Below are positions 50,794-58,715 of a stretch of 64,000 bases of DNA, in pieces. This DNA comes from Verrucomicrobiaceae bacterium. GTDB taxonomy: Bacteria; Verrucomicrobiota; Verrucomicrobiia; Verrucomicrobiales; Verrucomicrobiaceae. The translations under genes were made by a program, and so were the position numbers. A model generated the notes under the pieces. The model was not told the origin of the DNA, made no database searches, and saw only the letters and a program-made list of their open reading frames with translations. Position 1 is the stretch's first letter. Every line of letters begins with the position of its first letter. The stretch lies in the NCBI GenBank assembly GCA_019694165.1, contig JAIBCL010000017.1:1-64000 (forward strand). The letters run 5' to 3'.

Positions 50794-52235
50794 GCCGCCT
50801 TTTTCCCTGCCGTTTCAAAACGAAGCTCCGTAACGGAGTAGCCAAGCGACCCCCAGCACTCTTTGAGTTTTGGGCCAAAGTGCGATTCAACCCATTCTGA
50901 GATGAATTTGGTTGGTGAGCGGAAGGTGAGGGCGCTTTCCTCAATGCCAAGCGGGGCCAGCTTCTCCAGCCAAGCCTTCACCGTTTCTGGCCCGACTGCT
51001 ACGCGCATCATCTCCAACACGTTCTCCCATGCTTCTTCAAGCGGAGTCAGTTCGATGAGCGCAAGTTGAGCCTCGATCTTTGGCCCTGATGACGCTGCCC
51101 TCGCTTCCACTGCTTCGCGCTTCTCTGTGCGCTCCATCAGGAGCATGTCATCTCCAGAAGTGGACTTGGCCTTCTCCAGTCTTAAGCCCGGCAGGCTGTT
51201 TTTCTCCACCAGCTTCCGCAGAGCACTGGCATAGTGTTTGTATGCCTGCTGTGAAGCCGATTTTTTGTAGAGGCTCTTGAAGGTCTCTTTCCAGGCTCCA
51301 TTCGCGCCGCCTGTCGCCTTGCGAGCGTAAAGGTAAAGCCAACGCTCAACGCCGCCGTGAATCTCGAAATAGCGCTTGTCCAGCGTCAGGACGTGGAAGT
51401 CCTGGATGCTCTCAAACAGCCACTCCGCAAGCACGACCTCAACGCCTCGCACTTCGCCTTCTTCCTCCGTAATCTCCCACTCAGAAATCCACGAGAATTG
51501 CCTTACACGGTTGCGCCTGCGCTTGCCCGCATCAGCGCGAATCGTGGTTTCAATCGTTGTCGTTTTGAGCCTGTGCAGCGCCTCTTTCAGCCGCGCGTAA
51601 GCCGTGCCTTGAGAGGCAATTCCCAGCCAGCCGAAGAACTGGTATGGTGTGAAGTGAATCCGGCGCGATGTTGGCAACCCAAGCCGCTTCGCATCGATCC
51701 ATTGCGAGATGGCGAAGATCAGCAAATCCTGGTCGTAGATCGTAGCGATGCCATGCTCAGAACTGCCCGTGATGCGCACCGTCTCAGTAATGCTCGTTTT
51801 GCGATCCACATATTCATGCTCAATCGGTTCCGTGCGCCCATGCGTGAGGCTGAACCAGCAGCGAGCCATCAGATCAATCTGGTCTTTGGGCGCTATGTCA
51901 GACGAACTCGCTGCGAACCTCGCCAGGTCTTGATGCTCCTTGATTCCGCCCTCGATCTTCCGTCCCATTTCGTCGGGCATACCAGCTTTCGCAGTTAATG
52001 ACAATATCGGGGGAGTAGCGACTTTTCGCTTTCCAAACAGGTGTGGCATTCCTGCTATCGTCATGCCAGCGACCTTGAGTATCGGGCCTTCAGCGACCGT
52101 ATCGAGGGACTGGCGACCAAGTATCGGGGGAGCAGCGACCAGAGTATCGTCGTGCCAGCGACCCATTATCGGGGTTCCAACGACCGACCTGCCACTCAAA
52201 GCCGCCACCCGCGCCAATTTCCCAATCTGAAACAC
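50790..52235 (-). CDS. RPA-family replication initiator with DnaA-domain-I-like C-terminus
   Basis: The GTG at 52235 is preceded by AAGGA with 9-base spacing, supporting a 481-aa product. Residues 20-85 are encoded by the iterons and read as degenerate VAxPPIL repeats. Residues 110-330 match the RPA plasmid initiator family (KDQIDLMARCWFSLTHGRTE, IDAKRLGLPTSRRIHFTPYQFFGWLG, DFHVLTLDKRYFEIHG). Residues 400-475 (LEEAWENVLEMMRVAVGPET... LTFRSPTKFISEWVESHFGP) resemble the DnaA N-terminal domain, which contacts the replicative helicase. It should open the origin at its own iterons. An internal start at 51980 would exclude the iteron-encoded part. Confidence 0.88.
   Translation of the reverse strand: MFQIGKLARVAALSGRSVVGTPIMGRWHDDTLVAAPPILGRQSLDTVAEGPILKVAGMTIAGMPHLFGKRKVATPPILSLTAKAGMPDEMGRKIEGGIKEHQDLARFAASSSDIAPKDQIDLMARCWFSLTHGRTEPIEHEYVDRKTSITETVRITGSSEHGIATIYDQDLLIFAISQWIDAKRLGLPTSRRIHFTPYQFFGWLGIASQGTAYARLKEALHRLKTTTIETTIRADAGKRRRNRVRQFSWISEWEITEEEGEVRGVEVVLAEWLFESIQDFHVLTLDKRYFEIHGGVERWLYLYARKATGGANGAWKETFKSLYKKSASQQAYKHYASALRKLVEKNSLPGLRLEKAKSTSGDDMLLMERTEKREAVEARAASSGPKIEAQLALIELTPLEEAWENVLEMMRVAVGPETVKAWLEKLAPLGIEESALTFRSPTKFISEWVESHFGPKLKECWGSLGYSVTELRFETAGKKAA
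52005..52184. repeat. Seven iterons, consensus TATCGGGGGAGCAGCGAC
   Basis: The 18-bp units start at 52005, 52056, 52080, 52100, 52122, 52145 and 52167. All begin TATCG and five of seven end AGCGAC; the other two end GGCGAC and AACGAC. The last six are 20-24 bp apart, about two helical turns. They are in one orientation and lie within the 5' part of the rep frame, so this is probably the replication origin. Confidence 0.85.
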
Positions 52236-52263
52236 TTTAAACTTTCCTTCTTAAACCCTTAAA

Positions 52264-52313
52264 CGCCGCTGGCAGGCAGCGAGCCAGGTGAATGGCTCGC
52301 CTGCCAGACGGCG
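52264..52313. repeat. Long imperfect inverted repeat between rep and parA
   Basis: Arms CGCCG / CGGCG outside, TGGCAGG / CCTGCCA and GCGAGCCA / TGGCTCGC inside, with loop GGTGAA. About 20 paired bases just upstream of rep could form a cruciform at the origin, or a transcriptional barrier between rep and parA. No T-run on the plus strand. Confidence 0.7.
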
Positions 52314-52367
52314 GTGTATCGAAACTACAACAGCAGGGCAGAGGTATTCTGTTTTACCCCTCCAAAT

Positions 52368-52413
52368 GCTAGCAAGCTTGCTTGCAAGCAGGCCAGCTTG
52401 CTCTGTTGCAAGT
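52368..52413. repeat. GCAAGC palindrome cluster upstream of parA
   Basis: GCTAGCAAGCTTGCTTGCAA (52368-52387) includes the perfect palindrome GCAAGCTTGC, followed by CAGCTTGC and GTTGCAAG. It shares words with 47350-47485. Its position about 100-145 bases before parA suits a parS/operator site. Confidence 0.5.
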
Positions 52414-52513
52414 GTGCCACTGCTTCAAAGAATTCTCGCGCAACACAAAGCACAAAACGTCATTTCGTACCACACAGCAGCGTGAGTCTTTATGCTTCGC
52501 CCGAGGAAGCAAA

Positions 52514-53137
52514 ATGATCTACGGGCTGACGAATTCCAAAGGCGGTGTCGGAAAAACCACAATCGCGGTGCATCTAGCCGCATGGCTGGCGAAGAAGGGG
52601 CGCAAAGTCGTCTTCGTGGATGCCGACCCGCAATCCTCCGCTTCACAGTGGATCAAAGAACTCTCAATAGGTATCAAGCTCGAACAAGTTCCCGAATCGG
52701 GGGAGATAATTCGTCGAGTCGCCAAACTCTCGAATGACGCGAATGACATCGTCATTGACGGACCCGCAGGGCTTTCAGCCACCACCCGCGCCATCATGCT
52801 GCAAGCTGACCGCGTGTTCTTTCCATGTGGGCCGTCTATTCTCGACCTCCGAGCCGCATCGAAGGCGGTGTTGCTCTTGCGCGAAGCGCAAAAGATCAGG
52901 GCAGGCAAGCCGACCGGCGCATTGATTCCAAACAAGCTCCAGAAGCGAGGACGCCTGAGCCGTGAGATGATGGATGCCGCAAAGAAATTGGGCATTGATG
53001 TTCTGGCCGGTCTTTCACTTCGCCAGAGCTTCGCAGACGTAGCAGGGCAGGCCAAAGTTGTGTGGCAAATGGGAACAACGTCACTTCTCGCCTCCCACGA
53101 AATGCAACAACTGATGAAGGAGATCACAGGTGACTAA
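52514..53137 (+). CDS. parA: ParA-family partition ATPase
   Basis: The start at 52514 (MIYGLTNSKGG, preceded by GAGGA at 6 bases) gives 207 aa with the deviant Walker A KGGVGKTT right at the N-terminus, FVDADPQSSASQW as the Walker A' aspartate region, and DIVIDGPAG as Walker B. No N-terminal HTH is present, so this is a type Ib-like ParA without DNA-binding autorepressor domain. It segregates the circular form by nucleoid-bound gradients. The partner gene overlaps by 8 bases. Confidence 0.93.
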   Translation: MIYGLTNSKGGVGKTTIAVHLAAWLAKKGRKVVFVDADPQSSASQWIKELSIGIKLEQVPESGEIIRRVAKLSNDANDIVIDGPAGLSATTRAIMLQADRVFFPCGPSILDLRAASKAVLLLREAQKIRAGKPTGALIPNKLQKRGRLSREMMDAAKKLGIDVLAGLSLRQSFADVAGQAKVVWQMGTTSLLASHEMQQLMKEITGD

Positions 53138-53513
53138 ACGACGCTCGCTCAACGACGCGCTGACTCCGGAACAGCAGGCTTTCCTTGAGCGAGGCACAAC
53201 AGATGCAGTTGAGCCGAAGGTGGCTCCTGCACGAAAACCAAAACCGGTGAGGGCCTCATCAAAGCACAAAACATCCTTTGAACCAACCGCCAAAACTCCT
53301 GACACAACTCCTGCCATTGTTGCTGTTCCTCAGCCAGTCATGCCGGGTGTGGTGTCTCTCAACGTGCGAATCGAGCCGCACATCAGCACCGCTCTTTTGC
53401 GGGCTTCGATGGAAAGGAAAATCCAGCGCCTCAGCCCCTTCACTCAGCAGGACATCGTTGCCGAGGCATTGGCCCTTTGGCTCAAGACTCACGGATTCTA
53501 CGGTCAAGAGTGA
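53130..53513 (+). CDS. ParA partner, ribbon-helix-helix-like DNA-binding protein
   Basis: The GTG start lies inside the parA stop region, with AAGGAG about 10 bases upstream. The 127-aa protein has a basic disordered N-terminus (residues 1-70, rich in K, P and T), then VVSLNVRIEPHISTALLRASMERKI... FTQQDIVAEALALWLKTHGF, which fits a ribbon-helix-helix fold. Type Ib partition systems use such proteins as centromere binders. Its 3' end overlaps the first right-hand TTCTACGGTC repeat. Confidence 0.82.
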   Translation: MTKRRSLNDALTPEQQAFLERGTTDAVEPKVAPARKPKPVRASSKHKTSFEPTAKTPDTTPAIVAVPQPVMPGVVSLNVRIEPHISTALLRASMERKIQRLSPFTQQDIVAEALALWLKTHGFYGQE

Positions 53514-53596
53514 GCGTTCTACGGTCCGACAAGCGGCTTGAGAGGCGGAACTGAGCTAAAATCAGTCCGCCAGTTCTACGGTCGCGTTCTACGGTC
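53496..53596. repeat. Four arm-type repeats TTCTACGGTC near the right end
   Basis: Exact copies at 53496-53505, 53517-53526, 53574-53583 and 53587-53596, all in the same orientation as the two at 11537-11559. The final pair is spaced 13 bp, as at the left end. An inverted repeat TTTGCA (53682-53687)/TGCAAA (53694-53699) lies between them and attR. No gene is present from 53514 to attR. Confidence 0.75.
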
Positions 53597-53722
53597 ACGC
53601 CATTTTTTCATGCAAAACAGCGCAACACGGCGCATTTTTCTTTGCCCCTGAAAAACGCATTTCTCCTTCGTACAACGTCAATTTGCAACACTGTGCAAAT
53701 CCCTGAAAATCAGCGTTTTGCA

Positions 53723-53760
53723 ATTACAAATCAGTTGCTCTACCACTGAGCTAACCCGGC
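53723..53760. repeat. attR core: truncated tRNA-Thr 5' half
   Basis: Identical to 11452-11489. It holds only the 5' half of tRNA-Thr, from acceptor strand to anticodon loop, followed on the right by what should be the original upstream DNA of the tRNA gene. The next 289 bases to tRNA-Ser contain no gene I can support. Confidence 0.95.
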
Positions 53761-54049
53761 AAAGGGATTCACACACGAGAACCGTGCCTGACTCCGGCTG
53801 ACGCATGGCTGCCAGGCACCGTGAACCACCGCAAGCTGATCGGACAAGTGTTCCACCCAACTCCAATCCCCTGCGGCGGGGCGCATTATGTTCGACCGGC
53901 TGGCAAAGGCAAAACATTTCGGCTTCGGCAAGATGCGCTGCGATGACCGCCCTCTGCCGTGGGCCCGCATGAGAAGACTGGTGGCGGAAGTACGTTGGGG
54001 GTGCCCCCAGGGTGACGCAACATGCGAACCGACCTGTCACGGATCAAGA

Positions 54050-54139
<90 letters not shown>

Positions 54140-54308
54140 TTGATCCGATGCCGGTGTTTCCCCGGCGACCGGGCGCTATGTAAGCCTCCCCGGCTGGAAA
54201 AGCAAGTCGGGGAACGCGCGGGTGAAACCGCATGTGACATTCTGTTCACACTTGCGGCGCTGACCTGTGATAGGCTGGACGGCATCTTCAACGCGTCCCT
54301 TCACAACC

Positions 54309-55001
54309 ATGCCCGCCACCACCGATTCCCGACACATTCTTTCCCGCTTCGACCAGGCGCTGACCGATCTGCGCGCGGACCTTCTGCGCATGGCATCGTT
54401 GTGCGAGCAGAATTTCAGCACCGCGGCGCGCGCCCTGGCCACCCGCGACGAAGACCTGTGCAACCGGGTGATCGCCGATGACGAAGAGGTGGACACACTC
54501 GAGAAGAAGATCGACGCGGAGGGCATTTCCATCATCACGCGCTTCCAGCCGGTGGCGCATGACTTCAGGAGTGTGTTTTCGACGATGAAGGCGGCGACGG
54601 ATCTCGAGCGGGTGTCGGACCAGGCGGTGAGCATCGCGCGCAGGGCAAAGCGTCTGCTTCACTCCCTGGAGCTGCCGGAGACGCGAATGCTCGAGCCGCT
54701 GTTCACCACCGCCGCCGGCCTGCTGCGGGACAGCATCCGGGCATTTGCCGAGGAAAACCAGGAGCTGGGAGAATCGCTAAAACAACGCGACCGGGAACTG
54801 GACAGGCTGCAGCACGAATTCATCGAGCGAATCACGCGCCGCATGGAGGAGGACGCGGTAAACGCGCAAGGTTACCTCGATCTCGTGCTCATCGTCCGCA
54901 TGATCGAGCGCGTGGGGGATCACGCCGTGAACATCGGAGAGGACTCGGTCTATGCCATTTCCGCGCGCGACATCCGGCATCAGGGGGACCCCGCACCATG
55001 A
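54309..55001 (+). CDS. phoU: PhoU-like phosphate regulator
   Basis: The 230-aa all-helical protein shows the two-fold PhoU repeat: helix bundle 1 (LRADLLRMASLCEQNFSTAARAL... ADDEEVDTLEKKIDAEGISII) and bundle 2 (LLRDSIRAFAEENQELGESLKQRDRELDRLQHEF), each followed by the metal-binding pattern (FRSVFSTMKAATDLERVSDQAVSIA; LVLIVRMIERVGDHAVNIGED). PhoU links phosphate import to PhoR/PhoB signalling. No pst genes are in view. The ATG at 54309 gives the usual length; the frame extends 14 codons upstream. Confidence 0.93.
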   Translation: MPATTDSRHILSRFDQALTDLRADLLRMASLCEQNFSTAARALATRDEDLCNRVIADDEEVDTLEKKIDAEGISIITRFQPVAHDFRSVFSTMKAATDLERVSDQAVSIARRAKRLLHSLELPETRMLEPLFTTAAGLLRDSIRAFAEENQELGESLKQRDRELDRLQHEFIERITRRMEEDAVNAQGYLDLVLIVRMIERVGDHAVNIGEDSVYAISARDIRHQGDPAP

Positions 55002-55104
55002 ACTCACGGAAGGCAGGTGCCGCCGTGGACAAACCACCAGGCGTTTGGGGTTGAGCGTCCTTCGGCCTGCTTGACCACGCCGTCTCCCTCCTCTACCTCC
55101 GCGC

Positions 55105-55668
55105 ATGGCTCTCAAGGCGATCATTCACAAAGCCAGCGTCTCGTTGTCCGATCTCGACCGGAACATCTATGCCGACCACGAACTGACGCTGGCCCGGCAT
55201 CCTTCGGAAACCGAGGAGCGGATGATGGTGCGGCTGGTGGCGTGGATGCTCAATGCGCCTGAAACCAACGATCACGGGACGCTGGAGTTCGGCAAGGGCA
55301 TGTGGGAGCCTGACGAGCCATCGCTGGTGCGCGATGACCTTACGGGCTTGCGGATGCACGAGATCGAGATCGGCCAGCCGGAGGAAAAGCGGCTGGTGCG
55401 CGCTTGCGGCCGGTCGAGGCAGGTGACGGTTTACAATTGCAGCGCGGCGGGCACGGCTGGCGCATGGTGGGCGGGTATGGCGGACAAGCTGGCGAAGGTG
55501 CGGAACCTCACCGTGTGGCAGTTTCCGCCGGATCAAGTGCAGACGCTCGGCGCATTGGCGGACAGGGCGATGACGCTGCAGGTCACGGTGCAGGATGGCG
55601 TGGTCACCGTGGACGGCAGCGGGAAGAGCGCGGAGATCACACCGATACGAATCTTCGGCTGCGGGTGA
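55105..55668 (+). CDS. yaeQ: YaeQ family protein
   Basis: The 187-aa protein MALKAIIHKASVSLSDLDRNIYADHELTLARHPSETEERMMVRLVAW, with DLTGLRMHEIEIGQPEEKRLVRACGRSRQV and VWQFPPDQVQTL, is full-length YaeQ, a PD-(D/E)XK-fold protein of unproven function. The acidic and lysine positions of the nuclease fold (E..IGQPEEKR) are retained. Confidence 0.93.
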   Translation: MALKAIIHKASVSLSDLDRNIYADHELTLARHPSETEERMMVRLVAWMLNAPETNDHGTLEFGKGMWEPDEPSLVRDDLTGLRMHEIEIGQPEEKRLVRACGRSRQVTVYNCSAAGTAGAWWAGMADKLAKVRNLTVWQFPPDQVQTLGALADRAMTLQVTVQDGVVTVDGSGKSAEITPIRIFGCG

Positions 55669-55747
55669 CGGACCGCTGACGTCGCAGGGCACACGGGCGG
55701 ACGTTCGAGCTTTCAATGCGAAGACTCCGCTTCAACCTTCCTCGCCG

Positions 55748-56290
55748 ATGCCCGATGTTTTCTCCAAAAAGAAACGCAGCGAGGTGATGCGCAGCATCCG
55801 CTCGCGGGGAAATCGCGGCACGGAACTGGTGATGGCTCGCATCCTGCGCGGGCTGGGGATCACAGGCTGGCGGAGGCATGTGGCGATCGGAATCCGTAAA
55901 GGTGTCGAATGTGCCGGAGGCGGGCGCAAGACGCCGGGCGCGCGGCATGCAAAGACAACGGCAAAGGCTCGGCAATGCGTGCGGCCTGACTTCGTGTTTC
56001 GTCAGGGGCGCGTGGCGCTGTTCGTGGACGGCTGTTTCTGGCACGCGTGCCCGGTTCATGCGACGAAGCCACGCGGCAATGCAGCCTTCTGGCGCGAGAA
56101 GCTGGCGCGCAATCAGGCGCGCGACCGGCTGGTGACGCGAATGCTCCGAACCAAGGGCTGGAAAGTCATCCGCATCTGGGAGCATGAACTGGCCGTGCGG
56201 CAACGCGCGAAGCTGGAACAAAAACTGCGACGGGGTTTGGGCACCCGTAGCGTCTTTGGACAAAGATCACAATCCGGACATGGTCGATGA
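55748..56290 (+). CDS. vsr: Very-short-patch-repair (Vsr)-type endonuclease with an insertion
   Basis: The 180-aa protein has MPDVFSKKKRSEVMRSIRSRGNRGTELVMARILRGLG, then RPDFVFRQGRVALFVDGCFWHACP with the zinc ligands and catalytic region, AAFWREKLARNQARD, and GWKVIRIWEHEL. Vsr nicks 5' of T:G mismatches. Between ITGWRRHVAIG and RPDFVF there are about 30 extra basic, Gly-rich residues (55896-55985) where Vsr proteins usually have about ten. No partner cytosine methyltransferase gene is near, so it could serve another mismatch or act as a DUF559-like nuclease. Confidence 0.82.
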   Translation: MPDVFSKKKRSEVMRSIRSRGNRGTELVMARILRGLGITGWRRHVAIGIRKGVECAGGGRKTPGARHAKTTAKARQCVRPDFVFRQGRVALFVDGCFWHACPVHATKPRGNAAFWREKLARNQARDRLVTRMLRTKGWKVIRIWEHELAVRQRAKLEQKLRRGLGTRSVFGQRSQSGHGR

Positions 56291-56391
56291 CGGCACGGCC
56301 GAGGCGGCACGACCGGCCGGAAATACTCCCCATTTCCCTTGCACAACACAGGCCCGGTGATTCCTTCGCGCCCCATTCGCACCCGCCCCTC

Positions 56392-57150
56392 ATGAAGCTC
56401 GCCGATCTCAAAGCCTACCTCGACACCGAACTGCGCATCAACGACATCCCCGATTACCCGAACGCCCTCAACGGTCTGCAGCTCGAAAGCTCGAAGGATG
56501 AGATCACCTGCGTGGGCTGCGCGGTCGATGCAAACTTGATGACCATCATCAAGGCGGTGAAACAGGGTGTGGACTTCCTCGTGGTGCATCACGGCCTTTT
56601 CTGGTCCGGCGCGCGTCCGCTCACCGGCGTGGATTTCGCGAAGATCGAACTCGCCATCGAGAGCAAGCTGGCGATCTACAGCGCACACTTGCCCCTCGAC
56701 GTGCATCCGGTGTGGGGCAACAACGCGATGCTGGCCAAAGGCATGGGACTGGAGCCGGACGGGACCTTCCTCGACTACAAGGGCCACCCCATCGGCATCA
56801 CATGCAGGGCGGACATCATGCTGCCTGATCTCGTCGCGAAATTCGAGGCCGCGGTCGAAGGCAGTCATCCGAACGTCGGCACCGGCGGCCCGATGAAAGT
56901 CAGCCGCGTGGGCATCTGCACCGGCGCGGCGGGATCGCACATCGAAGAAGCACACGCCGCGGGAGTGGACACCTTCATCACCGGCGAGGGACCGCACTGG
57001 AGCTTCCTCCGCGCGGAGGAACTCGGCATGAATGCGATCTACGGCGGTCATTACTGGACCGAGACCGCCGGCGTTCGCGCGCTGGCCGAGCATCTGTCCG
57101 AGAAGTTCAAACTCGGACTGGAGTACATCAATCACCCGAGCGGAATTTGA
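56392..57150 (+). CDS. Nif3-like dinuclear metal-centre protein
   Basis: The 252-aa protein from MKLADLKAYLDTEL has NALNGLQLES, VDFLVVHHGLFWSG (two metal His), IYSAHLPLDVHP, GEGPHW and IYGGHYWTETAGVRALAEHL (further metal ligands), the Nif3/YbgI set. These toroidal hexamers bind two metals; substrate unclear, proposed GTP cyclohydrolase-like. The longer frame from 56287 lacks similarity to the family. Confidence 0.93.
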   Translation: MKLADLKAYLDTELRINDIPDYPNALNGLQLESSKDEITCVGCAVDANLMTIIKAVKQGVDFLVVHHGLFWSGARPLTGVDFAKIELAIESKLAIYSAHLPLDVHPVWGNNAMLAKGMGLEPDGTFLDYKGHPIGITCRADIMLPDLVAKFEAAVEGSHPNVGTGGPMKVSRVGICTGAAGSHIEEAHAAGVDTFITGEGPHWSFLRAEELGMNAIYGGHYWTETAGVRALAEHLSEKFKLGLEYINHPSGI

Positions 57151-57235
57151 TGGCGGCGCGGATCGTCGGGCAATTCCGTGCGCGCGGAGTTCAGTCCGCA
57201 ACATCTCTGTGCGGGTGAATACTGAATACCGCCCC

Positions 57236-57838
57236 ATGCGCTTCCTTGGCACCGACTTCTTTTCCCGCGACGTACTCGCCGTGGCCCGCGATCTCGTCGG
57301 AGTGGAGCTGGTGTGGCGCGGTTCCTCGGGAGTCATCGTCGAGACCGAGGCGTATGCCGTCGCTGGTGATGCCGCCTGCCACACTGCGCACCGGCCGAGC
57401 GCGCGCGAGTTTGTGAAGCACATGCCTCCCGGCGCGGCCTACGTGTACTTCAACTACGGCATGTACTGGCTCTTCAACCTTCATGTGAAGGGCGGCCCGC
57501 GCGACGGCCTCATCCTCATCCGTGCACTCGAGCCTGCACGCGGCATCGAGCTGATGAAGTTCCGCCGCAAGAAGCAAAGGCTCGACGAACTCTGCTCCGG
57601 CCCCGGCAAACTTGCCCTCGCTCTCGACATCCACGGCGAGCATCACGGCACGCCGATGGCCGGACGCGGCAGGCCGGCAGGCTGCGGTCTGCGCATGACC
57701 GATCGTTTTTCAGAAAGCGATGTCGTGAGCGACATCCGTGTGGGCATCAGTCAGGCGGTCGATTTCAAATGGCGCTTCCTCGTGAAGGGCTCACCACATG
57801 TGAGCGTGAAGTTTGGAAAAGTGAAGATGGCGGGGTAG
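57236..57838 (+). CDS. 3-methyladenine DNA glycosylase (AAG/MPG type)
   Basis: The 200-aa protein MRFLGTDFFSRDVLAVARDLVG, with IVETEAYAVAGDAACHTAHRPSARE (catalytic Glu), AAYVYFNYGMYWLFNL, LILIRALEP and LCSGPGKLALALDI, is a complete member of the family that excises alkylated and deaminated purines. It initiates base-excision repair. It is 86 bases downstream of the Nif3-like gene on the same strand. Confidence 0.95.
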   Translation: MRFLGTDFFSRDVLAVARDLVGVELVWRGSSGVIVETEAYAVAGDAACHTAHRPSAREFVKHMPPGAAYVYFNYGMYWLFNLHVKGGPRDGLILIRALEPARGIELMKFRRKKQRLDELCSGPGKLALALDIHGEHHGTPMAGRGRPAGCGLRMTDRFSESDVVSDIRVGISQAVDFKWRFLVKGSPHVSVKFGKVKMAG

Positions 57839-57964
57839 TGCGGACCGGGGAGCACTCCGGTGAAGAAAGCCCAGCATGACTGCCGTCGAGTCCTGCGCCA
57901 TGCGCAGACAGTTGGAGCGCGGTGCTTGACGCGCTGGACTTTGCATGGCAAAGCTTCCGCCGCC

Positions 57965-58600
57965 ATGAACCGCACCCGCGCCCTGCTCCTCATCCTGTCG
58001 TTCCTCTGGTGTGTCGCCCTCCTCGCGGCGCGCCATGTCGTTTTCGGGCAGGTTTCGTACGGCTTCCTGATCTGGAACATGTTTCTGGCCGCCCTGCCTC
58101 TGGCTCTCAGCACGGCGATGGTCCGCACCACCGTCTGGCTGGCGCTGCCTGTGTTTCCCGTCTGGCTGCTGCTCTTTCCGAATGCACCGTATGTGCTGAC
58201 CGACTTGTTTCACCTGAGACCGAAGGCACCCGTGCCGCTGTGGTTCGATCTGCTCCTGCTGCTGTCCTCGGGCGGACTTTCGCTGTTCATGGGCCTGGTG
58301 TCGATGCGGCAGGTGCATGGTCTCGTGACGCGGGGCTTTGGCGCGCTGACTGGCTGGCTGGTGGTGATCGTGTCGATGTTCGCCACGGGCTTCGGCATCT
58401 ACCTCGGCCGCTTTCTGCGCTGGAACAGTTGGGACGTGCTCACTCATCCCCGCGCTCTCGGCTCGGACATCGCGGGGCGGCTGCTGCATCCGCTGCGGCA
58501 CTCCGAAGTGTATGCCGTCACCGCCGGCTTCGGGGCGCTGCTGGTTTTGGCCTACGCGCTGTTCGTCACGGAAGCAGACGCGGCACGTCGCGAGCACTGA
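57965..58600 (+). CDS. DUF1361 integral membrane protein
   Basis: The 211-aa protein has about six hydrophobic helices. The family motif LLLFPNAPYVLTDLFHL is visible at about residues 68-84, and FATGFGIYLGRFLRWNSWDVL near 150. Function is unknown. I start at MNRTRALLLILSFLW; the frame extends 35 codons upstream without support. Confidence 0.88.
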   Translation: MNRTRALLLILSFLWCVALLAARHVVFGQVSYGFLIWNMFLAALPLALSTAMVRTTVWLALPVFPVWLLLFPNAPYVLTDLFHLRPKAPVPLWFDLLLLLSSGGLSLFMGLVSMRQVHGLVTRGFGALTGWLVVIVSMFATGFGIYLGRFLRWNSWDVLTHPRALGSDIAGRLLHPLRHSEVYAVTAGFGALLVLAYALFVTEADAARREH

Positions 58601-58715
58601 GACTCGCGGGCTGGAGCGACGAAGCGCGCGGCCCGATGCACCCGCACGGCGGACGGACGAGCAGGGAGCGGTCCTTCGACACGCCCGCGCACCAGACTGC
58701 GCAAACCCCGTCCGT

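Noticed and set aside
52005-52184. CRISPR array
   Set aside because: The 18-bp units are separated by only 2-6 bases (one longer gap), vary internally, and sit next to a rep gene; these are iterons. No cas genes in the window.
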